64,000 nucleotides of DNA from Pyrus communis (Eukaryota; Streptophyta; Magnoliopsida; Rosales; Rosaceae). The notes beneath the pieces were generated by a model, which saw nothing but the letters and a program-made list of their open reading frames with translations, did not search any database and was not told where the DNA came from. Of the stretch, positions 24,017 through 36,424 are shown piece by piece (within the stretch, counting starts at the first letter, position 1; each line of letters begins with the position of its first letter). The stretch spans positions 12,695,724-12,759,723 of the forward strand of contig NC_084815.1 in assembly GCF_963583255.1 (NCBI RefSeq). Reading direction: 5' to 3'. A program made the position numbers and the translations under genes.

Positions 24017-25085
24017 ATAAATTGGGTAGTATTACGTTCAGCACATGCGTGATGTAGGCATTCTTGGTTTTTGAACCTAATTTCTGAATTTTGCCACCTC
24101 GTCAAATCCGAAAAATGTGTTAGCTTTTCCTAAGTTTTGGGTAGTTTTGTCGGCTTGTCGACATTTTAGAAGAGCACTTTGGTGAATACTCTTAGACTAA
24201 AGCGAAGAAATCCCCTGCCAAGGAAAGATGTAGATTTGAGGCAAGTTGATGACCTAAAGTTGGGCTAATGTATCAGTGACTATGTATCGTCGGAGACTTT
24301 ACTAACCAATTTCATCCTTATCCTTCAGCCATCAGTATTAAACCCTTTCAAGATTAGAAATTCGAAATAGTTTTGATTCCTTGGCAGTATCCATTAAAAT
24401 ACCACCTATTAAAATTCTTGCGAAATCTACTTTTGTCAAGACTCTAGAAATGTCTCATGTGACGATGGTGCTAAAGTGGTAGCACTGGACGGAATAACAT
24501 CTTAGGAAAATCACTTTGGGCTCTGATAACTCTAATACTTTTGTGATGTTACTTTTCAATCATCTAGAAACCTTGTTAGCTCATTCTTAAACTTTACCTT
24601 TCTACTTTTGACCTAAGACAACCACATAATTGTTTAGTCTTTTCGGCATAATTCATCATTTTGAAATGGTCCGACTCTTTGATATTTTAGTCCGCATCAG
24701 CTCTATTCGAACCCTTAGTTTTACCTCCTGGTATTAAAGGTATTTTAGTTGATTTTGAGTCACTTATCTATTCCCTATATCATCTTTGATGTTGATAGAC
24801 TATCTAGAAGGATCACTTAGACGTTGAAACTTTCAGTTTAGACCATCAGTCCTTAAATCACCCAATCAGCATTCTATCGAGCAAATTGTCACCATTCGTG
24901 ATTTATTATTCTCGGAGCTATCGTTGTAACAAACTATTGTGAATTTTGAGTCAAGGAAAAATCTAAGTTTCCGTCTGTTAACCCTCATTAAACTATTGTT
25001 CAAGTTTAGTTATCTGCCACCCCTTTCGTTGCTAGTGTGTGAGTAAGTTATATATTTAAATGTGTTCAGACATCAAAGTCGTATA
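24017..25085 (+). mobile_element. Truncated internal remnant of the Gypsy element
   Basis: About 1 kb between the primer-binding site and the start of copy B. No frame longer than about 60 codons and no recognisable gag motif. The rest of the element, including its 3' LTR and the continuation of copy A, is absent here. Confidence 0.5.
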
Positions 25086-26544
25086 TTCAATCCAGCGTAT
25101 GCCCTTGTATTTAAACATCAAATTTTTTTCTCCTCTCTTGTCTTCTTTTGAGTTGCCTTCTTTTGAGTTGCTTTCTTTTGAGGCTTCTTCTTGGGTTCTT
25201 CAACTATAGTCTTCACATGGGATTCCACCTTAGTCTTGGCAGCTAATTCACCTTTTGTTTCTTCAACTTTTGTTTCTACAACTTTATTCTACAAATGGGA
25301 TTCCACCTCAGTCTTGGCAGGTAATTCAACTTGTGTGGCTTTAACTTTTTTTTCTGCAACAATAGTCTTCATAGGTGATTCACCTTTAGGCTTCTCCTAT
25401 TCTTTTTCAATGATAGGGTCCAAAGTTGTTTCTTATGATGGCATGATCGAAGGACTTTCACTGTTACTCACTGCAAACTTGCATTTTATTTTCCTTTTTT
25501 TTAGTAGGCCATAGTCGAATCCTGGATCAAACATCTATTTCCTGTCATCCCTAGTACGTACATTCCAAATCATTGTTCTCGTCGGTACCTTTTCCTCAAT
25601 GACATATTGTTTTCCTTTATTGTCATCCTTTTTATCATCCTCCGTAGTTGGTGTCTTCATCTTAACTTTAATTTCAGCCACATTGGAATTGATGAGGGTT
25701 CTTTCTTATCATTCAAGTCTTTTGGAAGTTATTGACAAAAGCATTCAAATATGAAATTGGTGAGGGTTCCATTTCAACCACATTTGAATGACTTTCTTCT
25801 AAATCATTCAGATAATCATTGATTTTCAAAGAATTTACGCTGTTCTTTGTCTGTATCTTTAACATTTCAGCATTCTATGCATTGTTATTCTTCCACTGAA
25901 TCTTTACTTTTTGTAGAAGCTTTTCAATTTTGTTGTTAAGCATTTTATTTGTTTGACAAAATATCAAGCATTCTCTGTTTGATGTGTTATCTACATGTGT
26001 CATCATCTCACAAAAGGTTAGGTACCTCTTCTCAGCAATGCTCCTAGCATTCTTGAACTCATCAAATAGCTCTTCACTTATAATTGTATCCATGACGATT
26101 ATGTGTTTTTAGATGATGGCATCCAGCTTGATCATTTCCTCACCGAACAGTTGGTCAAATTCTATTTTGGCTTCATTTATGTTGATTCTAAAGATAATCA
26201 ATTTGCTGCCCGTTCTTGTTTAGATTTCATTCAACCTCTGTTGTGTCTTCTTTGTTTGGTTTGTCTTGCTTTTCGGAATAATCCTCCACTTATCAGTTTC
26301 AGCATTATTTTGTTGCCCATTATTGTTCACATTTTGACCAAGTTCTGTTGTGTCTCCTATGTTTTGTTCATGTTGCTCTTCAAAATCATCTTCCAATTTA
26401 TCAGTTTTAGTGTTATTTTTCTTCTTTTCTTTGCTTTTTTTTTCTTTCTTTTTTGCCATTTTCCCTTTGAAGATTGTTCTTGTGGTTGAGCATAAGGAAC
26501 TTCAAAACCAATCAGCACATAGTAACATTAGACATTGTCAATTT

Positions 26545-26810
26545 GCATAAAAATGTCCAACACTTTTTCTGAAAGTTGACCACACTATTTATGAAACTTA
26601 ACTAAATTAAGCCACATTGTTTTTGGAACTACATTAATATAAACCCACTCAATTTATGAAAATGGATCAAAATAATGCACACTTTTTTATGAAAGTAGGT
26701 GAAATTAACCAACACTATTTCTGGAACAACAACAAAATTACTTAAACTATTTTTGAAACTGAAACACAATAAGCCACAACATTTTATGAAGGTGAACACA
26801 ACACACAATT
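26545..26810. repeat. 'cactatttatgaaa' minisatellite inside copy B
   Basis: Fewer units than the matching tract of copy A, showing that unit number has changed since duplication. Confidence 0.75.
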
Positions 26811-29768
26811 AATGAACAATTTTTTTTATAGAATTAGTTAACTATTTATAGATTTTATTGGTCATATGTGATAGTTTTTTGTTTGGAGATTGTTTGGTAC
26901 CTCTTATGGTATGTGTACTTTGTTTGGTTCATCTTCCTTGTTTCATTCATCATCTTCAGTATCTGCCTGCATCCTTTTATTGGCTTTATTTTTTTGTCAT
27001 TGTTTCTTCAAAGTCTTTAGATGCGGTTGATCAGAAGGAATAACATCTTTAATATGCACACGGTCATATTAGATAGTTGGCATTTCATATGCTAATTGTC
27101 ATTATTTTTGTGTTGGAAAATAGGTTCAAAGTTTGATAAATATGGACTACTTCTAGAACTGCAATCTGAAACTATTTCTGGTTTTCCAGTATGATAATAC
27201 TTCTAAAACTATAAAGTCTAATTAATTGTGGAATGTAGAGTGAAATATATTGATTTTTGGTGATTACCTTGATTTTTTTTTTTTCACTTGGACATCCTTG
27301 ATTGCTTTATGTATCATCCTCGTGTTTCATCTTGTGATTGCTAGAATCATGTTTTCTCGTCCTTCTATTATCTTCACTAGATTTGTGCGAACACATATCC
27401 AGTACTGTATGAATTAAGGAAGTGAAGTTAGTTTTGTGAAGTTTGTAAGAAACAATTCATGTTCTTTCATACTACTATTTTGATTACTTACCAAAATAGA
27501 AGTCCAGCCACTTGTTGTCGATTCTTCTCTTCCCTTCTTCTTTTTTTCTTTGTACTTTGTCAAGCATCTTGAATAGATAGTCTCTTACTCCTTTTGCCAT
27601 GTTGTAATTATTTATCTCCTTCAAGTTCCCACAAATGTTCAGAAAACTCCATGTGATGTAAGTTCCAAAGTTTGTAAACAGAAGTGACTGAATGCAGTAT
27701 GCGCATATGAGTGTAGTGGTATCTTTTGCACCCTCAGGTGTTGGATCTTGGAGTGATTTCTCGTAGGCCTCTGTAAGATGTTTCTTTATTACGATCTTTG
27801 TATCTTTGAAGTATTTGGTGATGGGGTGGTTGTCCTTGCCAAATTTGGGGGATTTGTCAATATTCGACAAATCAACTCCTTTGTTGTTCAATCTAAAGAT
27901 TTGAACAACATCATCGCTGGAAATCCCCCTTGTTCATGATGTCCAAATTTGAACTTTTGGTTTTTGGGGTTTTAGTATTAAATGATTTTGACCAAGTCCA
28001 TGTCAGACTTCTTCTTCCTTTCTGACGTAATCAAGGTCCTGTCCATGTACGTCGTCAGTCGACTCCAAAATGGCGTCTTTGCTAGTTCGTCACCGACATC
28101 TTGACGTTTTTGTAGCATAGGCTTGTATACTTCTATTAACTACTAGGTTTATTGTTTGGCTTCCCTTGTCAAAATTTGTAAATCCTACCACACATGCTCA
28201 TAATTTAGAGTTAGGGTACAATGCTGATCTGGAATTACTACTGGGATTGAACTTGTCAAAGCACTAGCCATCTTCACTACAAAAGGTTTGAATCATACAT
28301 TTGCATATGCATGTTAAGCTTATTTTTCTAGTTTGCTTTTGTTTAGTGTAGTTGTCTAGTAAAAAATTCCTTATGTTGTCCAGTTGTCTAGGCACACATA
28401 TTAAGACAGCCCACATAGGCCAATTGAATCCTTTTCTCGTGTGTGGATCTCTCACCCTTGATCTGGAAAGGTCTCTTTGCTTGTGACATGTGTCTCCTTG
28501 TTCTCCTTGTCTGAAACATCCATCTTTCCCATGAAAAGGGTTTTCAGGGATTCATTTGTTCTTGGCTAGATTATTCACATTTCAGAAAATGAGTGCATTT
28601 AGTTTAGAGCTACCTTAAGCTTCCAAACCGAAACCTTAGGCACAAAGGCATCTCATGCACAAATACCCAATCGCTGCATATTAGTGTTGCATTGTATTCA
28701 TGGTTTTGTATTAAGTTCTTGGTCTACACCTTCTGTTTCATATCCTTCATAGATCAATCCTCTCGGATTCATGTTAGGTACCTGACTAGTCATATGAATC
28801 TAGATCTTATAAGCATATCATAACATCATATCACTGATTATGTTGATCTTAGTGCCACAAGGTGACGAGCTCATGAGAAGCTGCCACTTTGTGAAGACCA
28901 AAGGAATCCATCTCGTGTAAGGCAAGGTTGCACAAAGGTAAAGCTGCTCCCTTGATAAAGATCTAGGAATTGAGCTTGTGTGGTCTTTGTATGACCCTTT
29001 GTTTATACTAGGGGATTGGACTCAATTGAGAGTCCCTGGTTTTTTAACCCAGAGGTGGGTTTTTCCAGCCAAAAACTTCCTTATGTTCAATACTTTACAA
29101 AGCTTCCTTTGTCACCTTTGTTGGAGTTAATATTGTAGGGTTTGCTAGCATTGTCAATTTTTTAACCAAGTGAACTTAACTCAAGTACTAAGACTAAAAC
29201 TTATTTGAAGTTCACTTCATTAAGTTTTAACCTTTTAAGTTTGTTTGGCTTATATGCTTGTGGGCTTTTAACAATCTGTACTCAGTTGACTAGTACCGTT
29301 GACTAGTTAGTACAGTTGGTTTTAAGCTTTTTTTTATTTATTTTTTTTTATTATTATTATTATTTTTTTTTTTTTATATTGTAAGGTATTTCACCTAGTA
29401 CCAATTTCAACTTACATTGCACCTGCAAACCCAGTCATGTTGCATCTATACTAGAGGTATTCCTTCTTCTTTTTAACTTCTTTTTTCCTAGTTGTACTCT
29501 TCTAAGTGTTTTTGTTTTTTCCATCTGCAACAATGAAAATTGTTAGGACATTATTTCTTGAACTGTAACAAAATACACACATGTTATGTCTAGAACTACG
29601 CTAAATAAACTCACACTATTTATGAAATGAACCAAAATCAACTCTGTTTGTGGAATTATATCAAACTAACCCACACTATTTTTCTGAAAGTGAACCAAAG
29701 TCACTCACACTATTTTTGTAACGACTACGAAAAAACTCACAGTATTTATGAAAGGAGCAAAATATTTA

Positions 29769-29889
29769 GGGAAGTGTTATTGGCACTCCAAACATCTCAT
29801 TCTACACTCCTCGCAAGTGTATTTTTCTTTCCTAATATAGAAAGTTTGGAGTGTAGAATGAGATTTTTGGAGTGCTAATAACAATTCCC
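29769..29889. mobile_element. hAT-like MITE (copy in unit B)
   Basis: Same element, same position and same AATATTTA flanks (29761-29768 and 29890-29897) as 21333-21454. The insertion therefore predates the duplication of the unit. Confidence 0.85.
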
Positions 29890-29894
29890 AATAT

Positions 29895-30426
29895 TTAACC
29901 CACACTGTTTATGAAATATCCAACACTATTTATAAGGAAAGGGATCAAAACCAAACCAAAACAACCCACATTGTTTATGAAAGGGAGCAAAATCAACATT
30001 AGTCCGTGAACTACAACAAAATATCCCACACTTTTTATGATCATGAATTAACATAATGTCCACTATTTCTCGAGTTAGAACAAAAAACCAATAGTATTTC
30101 TGGAATTACAGCATAATAACCCATATTATTTTGTGAAATTGATAAAAAACAACATCCTAATATTTATGATAGATAACAAAATAAACATTGTTTCTGGATC
30201 TAGAACAATATAACCCACACTGTTTATGAAATATCCCACACTACTTATATGGAAAGGGAGTAAAACTGAACCAAAACAACCCACATTGTTTATAAAAGGG
30301 AGCAAACTCAACATTAGTCCATGAACAATAACAAAATATTCCACGCTTTTAATGAACATGAATTAACATAAAGCATACTATTTCTCGATCTAGAACAAAA
30401 AACCTATTCCATGCTTTTAATATACA
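29895..30426. repeat. 'cactatttatgaaa' minisatellite beyond copy B
   Basis: About 500 bp of degenerate units ('aacccacactgtttatgaaatatcc' and similar). Part of it (30310-30408) is repeated almost exactly at 34822-34921. Confidence 0.8.
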
Positions 30427-30544
30427 TTTGCATATACATGTTAAGCTTATTTTTCCAGATTCCTTTTGTTTAGTGTAGTTGTCTAGTCAGAAATTCCTTA
30501 TGTTGTCCAGTTGTCTAGGCACACAAATTAAGACAGCCCATATA
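30427..30544 (-). other. Left part of partial unit copy C
   Basis: Matches 28297-28415 of copy B. It continues at 33906 after the Cassandra array, with the 5-bp duplication ATATA marking the split. Confidence 0.75.
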
Positions 30545-31122
30545 TGTAAGATCTCATATCGTCCATGGGAGTGATCCTTATATGTATATTCTCATCTCTA
30601 ACTAGCATGAGGCCTTTTGGGAGCTCACTGGCTTCGGGTTCCATGAGAACTCCGAAGTTAAGCGAGTAGCGCGCGAGAGCACTCTCATGATGGGTGACCC
30701 ATCGGGAAGTTCTCGTGTGAGTTCCCAAAAACAAAACTGTGAGGGCGTGGTCGGGGCCCAAAGCGGACAATATCGTGCTACAGTGGAGTCGGGCCCCGTA
30801 AGTGGTCCGTCCCGGGCTGGGATGTGACACTGGCTTCGGGTTCCGTAGGAACTCCGAAGTTAAGTGAGAAGGGGGCTAGAGCACTCCCATGATGGGTGAC
30901 CCACTGGAAAGTTGCTCGTGAGCTCCCAAAAACAAAACCGTGGGGGAATGATAAGCCCAAAGCGGACAATATCGTGCTACAGTGGTGAAGCGAGCCTGGG
31001 ATGTGACAATTTGGTATCAGAGCCTAACCCTGGTCGCTTGTGTGCCGACAAGGACGTCGGGCCCTTAAGAGGGGTGGATTGTAAGATCTCACATCGCTCA
31101 GGGGAGTGATCCTTATATATAT

Positions 31123-32938
31123 TGTTGGAAGTATGCCCACAAAGCCACTCATTTGATGTAATAGCTTTTTGGAATACTTAATGTATTAAACTTTTATATG
31201 TTTAATGGAGGGCAAAGCTTATTGTTAATCACTATTTATTGTATCTTGTGTTTAAGCAATAAGGGAATCCAAGGAATGTATTTGATCTAAGAGATAAGTG
31301 ATCTAAGTAAGTTAGTTTTTCGAGACCTTTCTCTTATGTTCATTCCTAAAACGTTCCTAGCCATAGGGTTGCCAATTGGGCATTGACAATCCGCTAAGGT
31401 TAGTATGTGTTATGTCGACTCAAGTATGGATATGACAAGTCTCAAGTCATTTAGTGTTGGACACTAAGACAAACACATAGGTGCTCGAAAGAGTAATCGA
31501 GTACACTGAACTATGATCAAAAGAGAGTTCAAACATACATGTCATGTAAGAACTCGATGGTTACAATATGCAAAGTAGTCCTTTGACCTGAGGCATCATA
31601 GATGTCTAATGGTTAGGTCCTTGATCTTTGATCGTGTCAAATGGCATTCCTTTGGAGTGTCCACGGCATGGTTGGGGTCAAGCTATCTAGTCATGTAGGC
31701 ATATGAATGCACAACAAGGGATCTCTAACCTTTCATGGTGGAAGGAGAATACTCTAAGATATGATTCGAGAGTCTTTGGCCAAAGCATATGAATATGACT
31801 TAGGAAGTTTGTTCCAAATCTTATTCAAGCGAATCATATAGGGAAGTATCACATTGGATAGTAGACATGAAACAAACTATCACTTCAACAATGTGATTAA
31901 GAGTATTGTATTAGAGAAGGACCGTATTGCATTGTAGTTATAACTGGATAGGTTCTCCAACCACTTCTACTTAGCTTGGGTAACCATGACATGCTGCTAG
32001 GTGTCACTCATGGTTTGTGGATGCCCTAAACATTAGCAAACACTAATCTTAAGGGAGAATTGAAATATGGTTTCAATTCACAATCGATAGTTAAGAGTAA
32101 CATCGCCCACTGCCTCGCTAATTGGAACCTAATGGATCGTACACCGAGTAAGGATGAAAGTGAAGTAATTAAATGAAATGGATAAGCAATTAAATGGTTA
32201 ATTGAAGTATGGTCAAAGTTAATTAATTAGTTAATTAATTATACGAAACGTTCGTATTGGACTTCTAAGTTGGTTTTGGGTTTAGGGGCCCAAAATTGTT
32301 TTAGTCCACAAGGCCCATTATGTTTAAGTTGTATGACAACTAAAACAAAATGGGCAATTAGCCCAAACACTTAGAGAGGCCGGCCATGAATAGTCAGGGA
32401 TACCAAACTTGTGTTAATTACAAGTTTGCCACTCACAAGAAATGAAGTATAAATTCAAAATTATAACTTTATTTCATTTAGGGTTTTTCTTGATGAAATT
32501 GGATGAAATTATTCTCTCTATTTCAACAACGGAGGCCGGCCACTTAGGGAGGGATATCTAGCAATTTCCTCTCCCCTAAGTCATCCATTTTTATCTTCAC
32601 AATTAATCTTTGGTGTAGAGACTTGGAGAATCAAGCTTTTGGTGTTTTGGAGAACATATCCTCAAATCCTCAAGGAAGCAAAGGAGGTGACTTGAAGGCC
32701 CTCCACTTGGGTGAATCCCTTGTGTAATCAAGGATGAGCTACAAGGGTAATGATTCTCTAAATCATTTCTTCTCTTTAATGTTGTTAAAGAGTTATGGTT
32801 CACCATATACTAGGCTTTGAAAGTCATGGGTTTTATGACTTGTTTTTTGGATGCATGCCTACTTTAATTTGTTAATAGTTTGCCTATGTATTCAAATGTT
32901 CTTTACATGTTCTTAGCTAGGACATAAATTTTCCTTCA
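31123..32938 (+). mobile_element. Solo Copia-type LTR nested in Cassandra
   Basis: A 1816-bp sequence from TGTTGGAAGT to TTCCTTCA, flanked by TATAT on both sides (31118-31122 and 32939-32943; low complexity, so weaker evidence). It is related to the LTRs at 51299-52942 and 58502-60303: shared blocks include 'gacatgctgctaggngtca' and 'cgcccactgcctcgctaa' in the same order. No internal domain or second LTR is present, so it is a solo LTR. No gene is seen in it. Confidence 0.85.
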
Positions 32939-33342
32939 TATATATATATTCTCATCCCTACCTAGCACGAGGCCTTTTGGGAGCTCACTGGCTTCGGGTT
33001 TCGTAAGAACTCTGAAGTTAAGTGAGAAGGGGGCTAGAGCACTCCCATGATGGGTGACCCACTAGGAAGTTGCTCGTGAGTTCCCAAAAACAAAACCGTG
33101 AGGGTGTGGTCGGGGCGCAAAGTGGACAATATTGTGCTACGGTGATGGAGTGGGCCCGAGAAGTGGTTCCCCCCAGGCCGAGATGTGACAATTTGGTATC
33201 AGAGCCTAACCCTGGTCGTGTATGTGCCGACGAAGACGTCAGGCCCCTAAGGGGGGTGGATTGTAAGATCTCACATCGCTCAGGGGAGTGATCCTTATAT
33301 ATATATTCCCATCCCTACCTAGCACGAGGCCTTTTGGTAGCT

Positions 33343-33436
33343 CACTGGTTTCGTGTTCCGTAGGAACTCCAAAGTTAAGCGAGAAGGGGGCTAGAGCACT
33401 CCCATGATGGATGACCCACTGGGAAGTTGCTCGTGA
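33343..33436 (+). promoter_or_regulatory. 5S rRNA-like segment of a Cassandra LTR (representative)
   Basis: Resembles plant 5S rRNA from its middle to its 3' part: 'gaactccaaagttaagcg' and 'gatggatgacccactgggaag' correspond to the internal promoter boxes A and C of 5S genes. Every complete Cassandra LTR in the window has this segment. In Cassandra it is thought to act as an RNA polymerase III promoter. It is not a functional 5S gene: the 5' third is unlike 5S. Confidence 0.8.
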
Positions 33437-33905
33437 GCTCCCAAAAACAAAACCGTGGGGGAATGGTAAGCCCAAAGCGGATAATATCGTGCTACGATGG
33501 TAGAGCGGGCCCGGGAAATGATCCGTCCCGAGATGGGATGTGACAATTTGGTATCAGAGCCTAACCCTGGCCGTGATGTGCCGACGAGGACGTCAGGCCC
33601 CTAAGGGGGGTGGATTGTAAGATCCCACATCGCCCATGGGAATGATCCTTAAATGTATATTCTCATCCCTACCTAGCATGAGGCCTTTTGGGCGCTCACT
33701 GGTTTCAGGTTCCGTGGGAACTTCGAAGTTAAGCGAGTAGCGCGCAAGAACATTCCTAGGATGGGTGACCCATCGAGAAGTTCTCGTGTAAGTTTCCAAA
33801 AACAAAACCGTGAGGGCGTGGTTGGGGCCCAAAGAGGACAATATCGTCCTACGGTGGAGTCGGGCCTGGGAAGTAGTCCCACCCGGGCTGGGATGTGATA
33901 ATATA

Positions 33906-35270
33906 GGCCAATTGAATCCTTTTCTCGTGCGTGGATCTCTCACCCTTAATCTGGAAAGGTCTCTTTACTTGTGACACATGTCTCCTTGTTCCCCTTGTGT
34001 TAAACATCCATCTCTCCCATTAAAAGGGTTTTCAAGGATTCATTTGTTCTTGGCTAGGTTATTCACATTTCAGAAGAAAAAAAGTGCATTTAGTTTAGAG
34101 CTGCCTTAAGGTTCCAAACCGAAACCCTAGGCACAAAGGCATCTCATGCATAATACCCAATCAATGCATATTAGTGTTGCATTGTATTCATGGTTTTGTA
34201 TTAAGTTTTTGGTCTAAACCTTCAGTTTCATATCCTTCATAGACCAATCCTTTCAGATTCATGTTAGGTTCTTCTTCAACCGTTTAACTGGAGAACTTGA
34301 CTAGTCATATGAATCCAGATCTCATAAGCATATCATAACATCATATCACTGATCGTGTTGATCTCGGTGCCACAAGGTGACGAGCTCAGGAGGAGTTGCC
34401 ACTTTGTGAAGACCGAATGAATCCATCTCGTTTAAGGCAAGGTTGCACAAAGGTAAAGCTGCTCCATTGATAGAGATCTAGGAATTGAGCTTGTGTGGTC
34501 TTTGTATGAACCTTTGTTTACACTAGGGGATTGGACTCAATGGAGAGTCCCTGGTTTTTTATCTCAAAGTTGGGTTTTTCCAGCAAAAAACTTCCTTATG
34601 TTCAATACTTTACAAAGCTTCCTTTATCACCTTTGTTGGAGTTAAATATTTTAGGGTTTGCTAGTATTGTCACTTTTTTAACCAAGTGAACTTAACTCAA
34701 GTACTAAGACTAAAACTTATCTGAAGTTCACTTCGTTAAGTTTTAACCTTTTAAGTTTGTTTGGTTTATATGCTTGTGGGCTTCTAACAATCTATACTCA
34801 ACTGACTAGTACGGTTGACTAGTCAACATTAGTCCATGAACAATAACAAAATATTCCACGCTTTTAATGAACATGAATTAACATAAAGCACACTATTTCT
34901 CGATCTAGAACAAAAAACCTATATTTCTAGAATTACAACATGATAACCCATACTATTTTGTGAAAAATAACACCCAATATTTTTTATAGCAAACAAAATA
35001 AAGACTGTTTCTAGATCTAGAACTATATAAACCACACTATTCATGAAATATCCCACACTATTTAAATGGAAAGGGAGCAAAATCGAACAATATTTATGGA
35101 ATAAAGCATAATAACTCACACTATTTTGTGAAATTGATAAAAAAATAAATAAAAAAATAACCCCCAATGTTTATGAGATGTAACAAAATAAACACTTATC
35201 AATCTAGAACAATGTAACCAACACTAATTGTGGATTTGAACAAAAAATAAAACACAATATTGCTTGAACT
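33906..35270 (-). other. Right part of partial unit copy C with minisatellite
   Basis: 33906-34830 matches 28416-29315 of copy B. It then joins, at 34822, a near-duplicate of 30310-30408 followed by 'cactatttatgaaat' units to about 35270. No open frame of interest. The jump shows that copy C arose by recombination within the repeat tract. Confidence 0.7.
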
Positions 35271-36424
35271 ATCCCAAAGTTAGACATGAAACTTAAGAAA
35301 AGTAGGAAACACACAAAATTTCAGTTTCGAAAAAAAATTAGTTATCAAACTGTAGTAAAAAAAAAAATTAATCGTTTTGTAGTGTTTTCTAAGGAAGAAT
35401 TGAAGGGTTTATGGAATCATGAACATGCAAACACACATTACTGTATTTTCAAAGTGAGAATTTAACAAGGATGTGAGTTTGTTACCTCTTGTTCATCTAG
35501 AATTTGTTATTTTTCTAAGATTTTGATTGCGGATTCTTCTGCCATTGTGCGTAGATTCTTGTTTGAAAATTTGAATCGAAGTTGAAATTGGATTTAGTTA
35601 GATTAGGTTTTGCGGAATGGATTTGTGGTTTTGGAATTCGAATTTTCTACTTGCTGCTTGTAGAAAATGATTGGTGTTCTATCATTAATGGCAGTGGAGG
35701 GGCTGATTGAATTTTGTAATTGTCATTCTGGCTAACGGGCTTGGGTTAGCTTTGTTAGGGCAATTTTGGAATAACAATTTTTATGCGGGTTGGGCTTTTT
35801 ATTGAACCCCATGTTTTTAGGTTTTGTAGGATCCAACATATTGATAATGTGTCCTTATGATTAAAACTTAATCCCTTTTACTAAATAAAAGTTTATGGTG
35901 GTTTTTTGTTAAATGAAAGTTAGTTCAAGCCTTTTTCATTAAAGCTCTCTTAGTAATTTGGAAGACTGACTCTTTGGCAGCAACTAAGAGATCGTTATCG
36001 CTAATGCAGGAGCAATAAGGTGCGGTGTAAATTTATGTTTTTGACATTTTGGTTTTGGGGTAGAGAATAAACCGATAGGTATTTTTGGGTCCTTTGTTAG
36101 GCAGCGGCCGTATGAAATGAGCGTATAGAGTTGGAAAATCAAAGACTGAGATGAGATGTGTTGGAATATGCAAGAAAATCCACAAACGCTTTATCATTTG
36201 TGATCATTCAGACTAAGTAACAACTTAGAAAGAAAAATCGCCATCACATTATATACAAGCACTGCATACATTTTTGTCACACTACCAAATAGATCGACGT
36301 CATCGCATTACATTTGATACACGCCTACTTATTGCATTAATTATAATGCTCATGTAATAATAAACTTATTTAACAAACAAACTTATTCCAAATGACCTAT
36401 TTGGCTTTCTAAATGAAAAGTGCA
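35271..36424. other. AT-rich intergenic sequence 3' of the P450 gene
   Basis: No frame, repeat border or RNA gene that I can support. The part before about 35800 may still belong to the repeat unit, because it follows the minisatellite without a break. Confidence 0.4.

Larger units (their letters stand above)
25365..30036 (-). pseudogene. Duplicated TE-derived unit, copy B (broken multi-exon gene)
   Basis: Second long copy of the unit at 17280-21602, same orientation. Minus-strand islands: 27891-27484, a 135-residue frame with KDNHPITKYFKDTKIV, the conserved CIQSLLFTNFGTYITW and a KGVRDYLFKMLDK segment; a Lys/Asn-rich stretch at 26459-26220; a probable coiled-coil piece at 26093-25875; and degraded sequence to about 25430. 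It extends further on the low-coordinate side (25190-25365) into repeats of 'gggattccacctcagtcttggcagg' not found in A. Frames do not join without stops, so it is not an active gene. Function is unknown; the plant-mobile-domain/DUF1985 resemblance noted for A applies equally weakly here. Confidence 0.5.
30545..33900 (+). mobile_element. Five-LTR Cassandra (TRIM) array
   Basis: Non-autonomous terminal-repeat miniature retrotransposon whose LTRs carry 5S rRNA-like sequence. LTRs: 30545-30829; a truncated one at 30830-31008 that lacks its first 90 or so bases; 31080-33190, interrupted by a solo LTR; 33262-33545; and 33616-33900. Three ~70-bp internal segments (31009-31079, 33191-33261, 33546-33615) each begin ATTTGGTATCAGAGC, a Met-tRNA primer site, and end with a purine-rich GGGGTGGAT tract. 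Outer flanks share ATATA (30540-30544 and 33901-33905), so the array sits in one insertion site. The last LTR ends in TA rather than CA. There is no coding sequence, as expected; enzymes must come from another element. Confidence 0.93.

Noticed and set aside
33343..33436. 5S rRNA gene
   Set aside because: Only the middle and 3' part resemble 5S, and it lies within every Cassandra LTR; a known feature of that element, not an rRNA locus.
30545..33900. CRISPR-like or satellite array
   Set aside because: Units are complete LTRs with primer sites and purine tracts, and the genome is plant.
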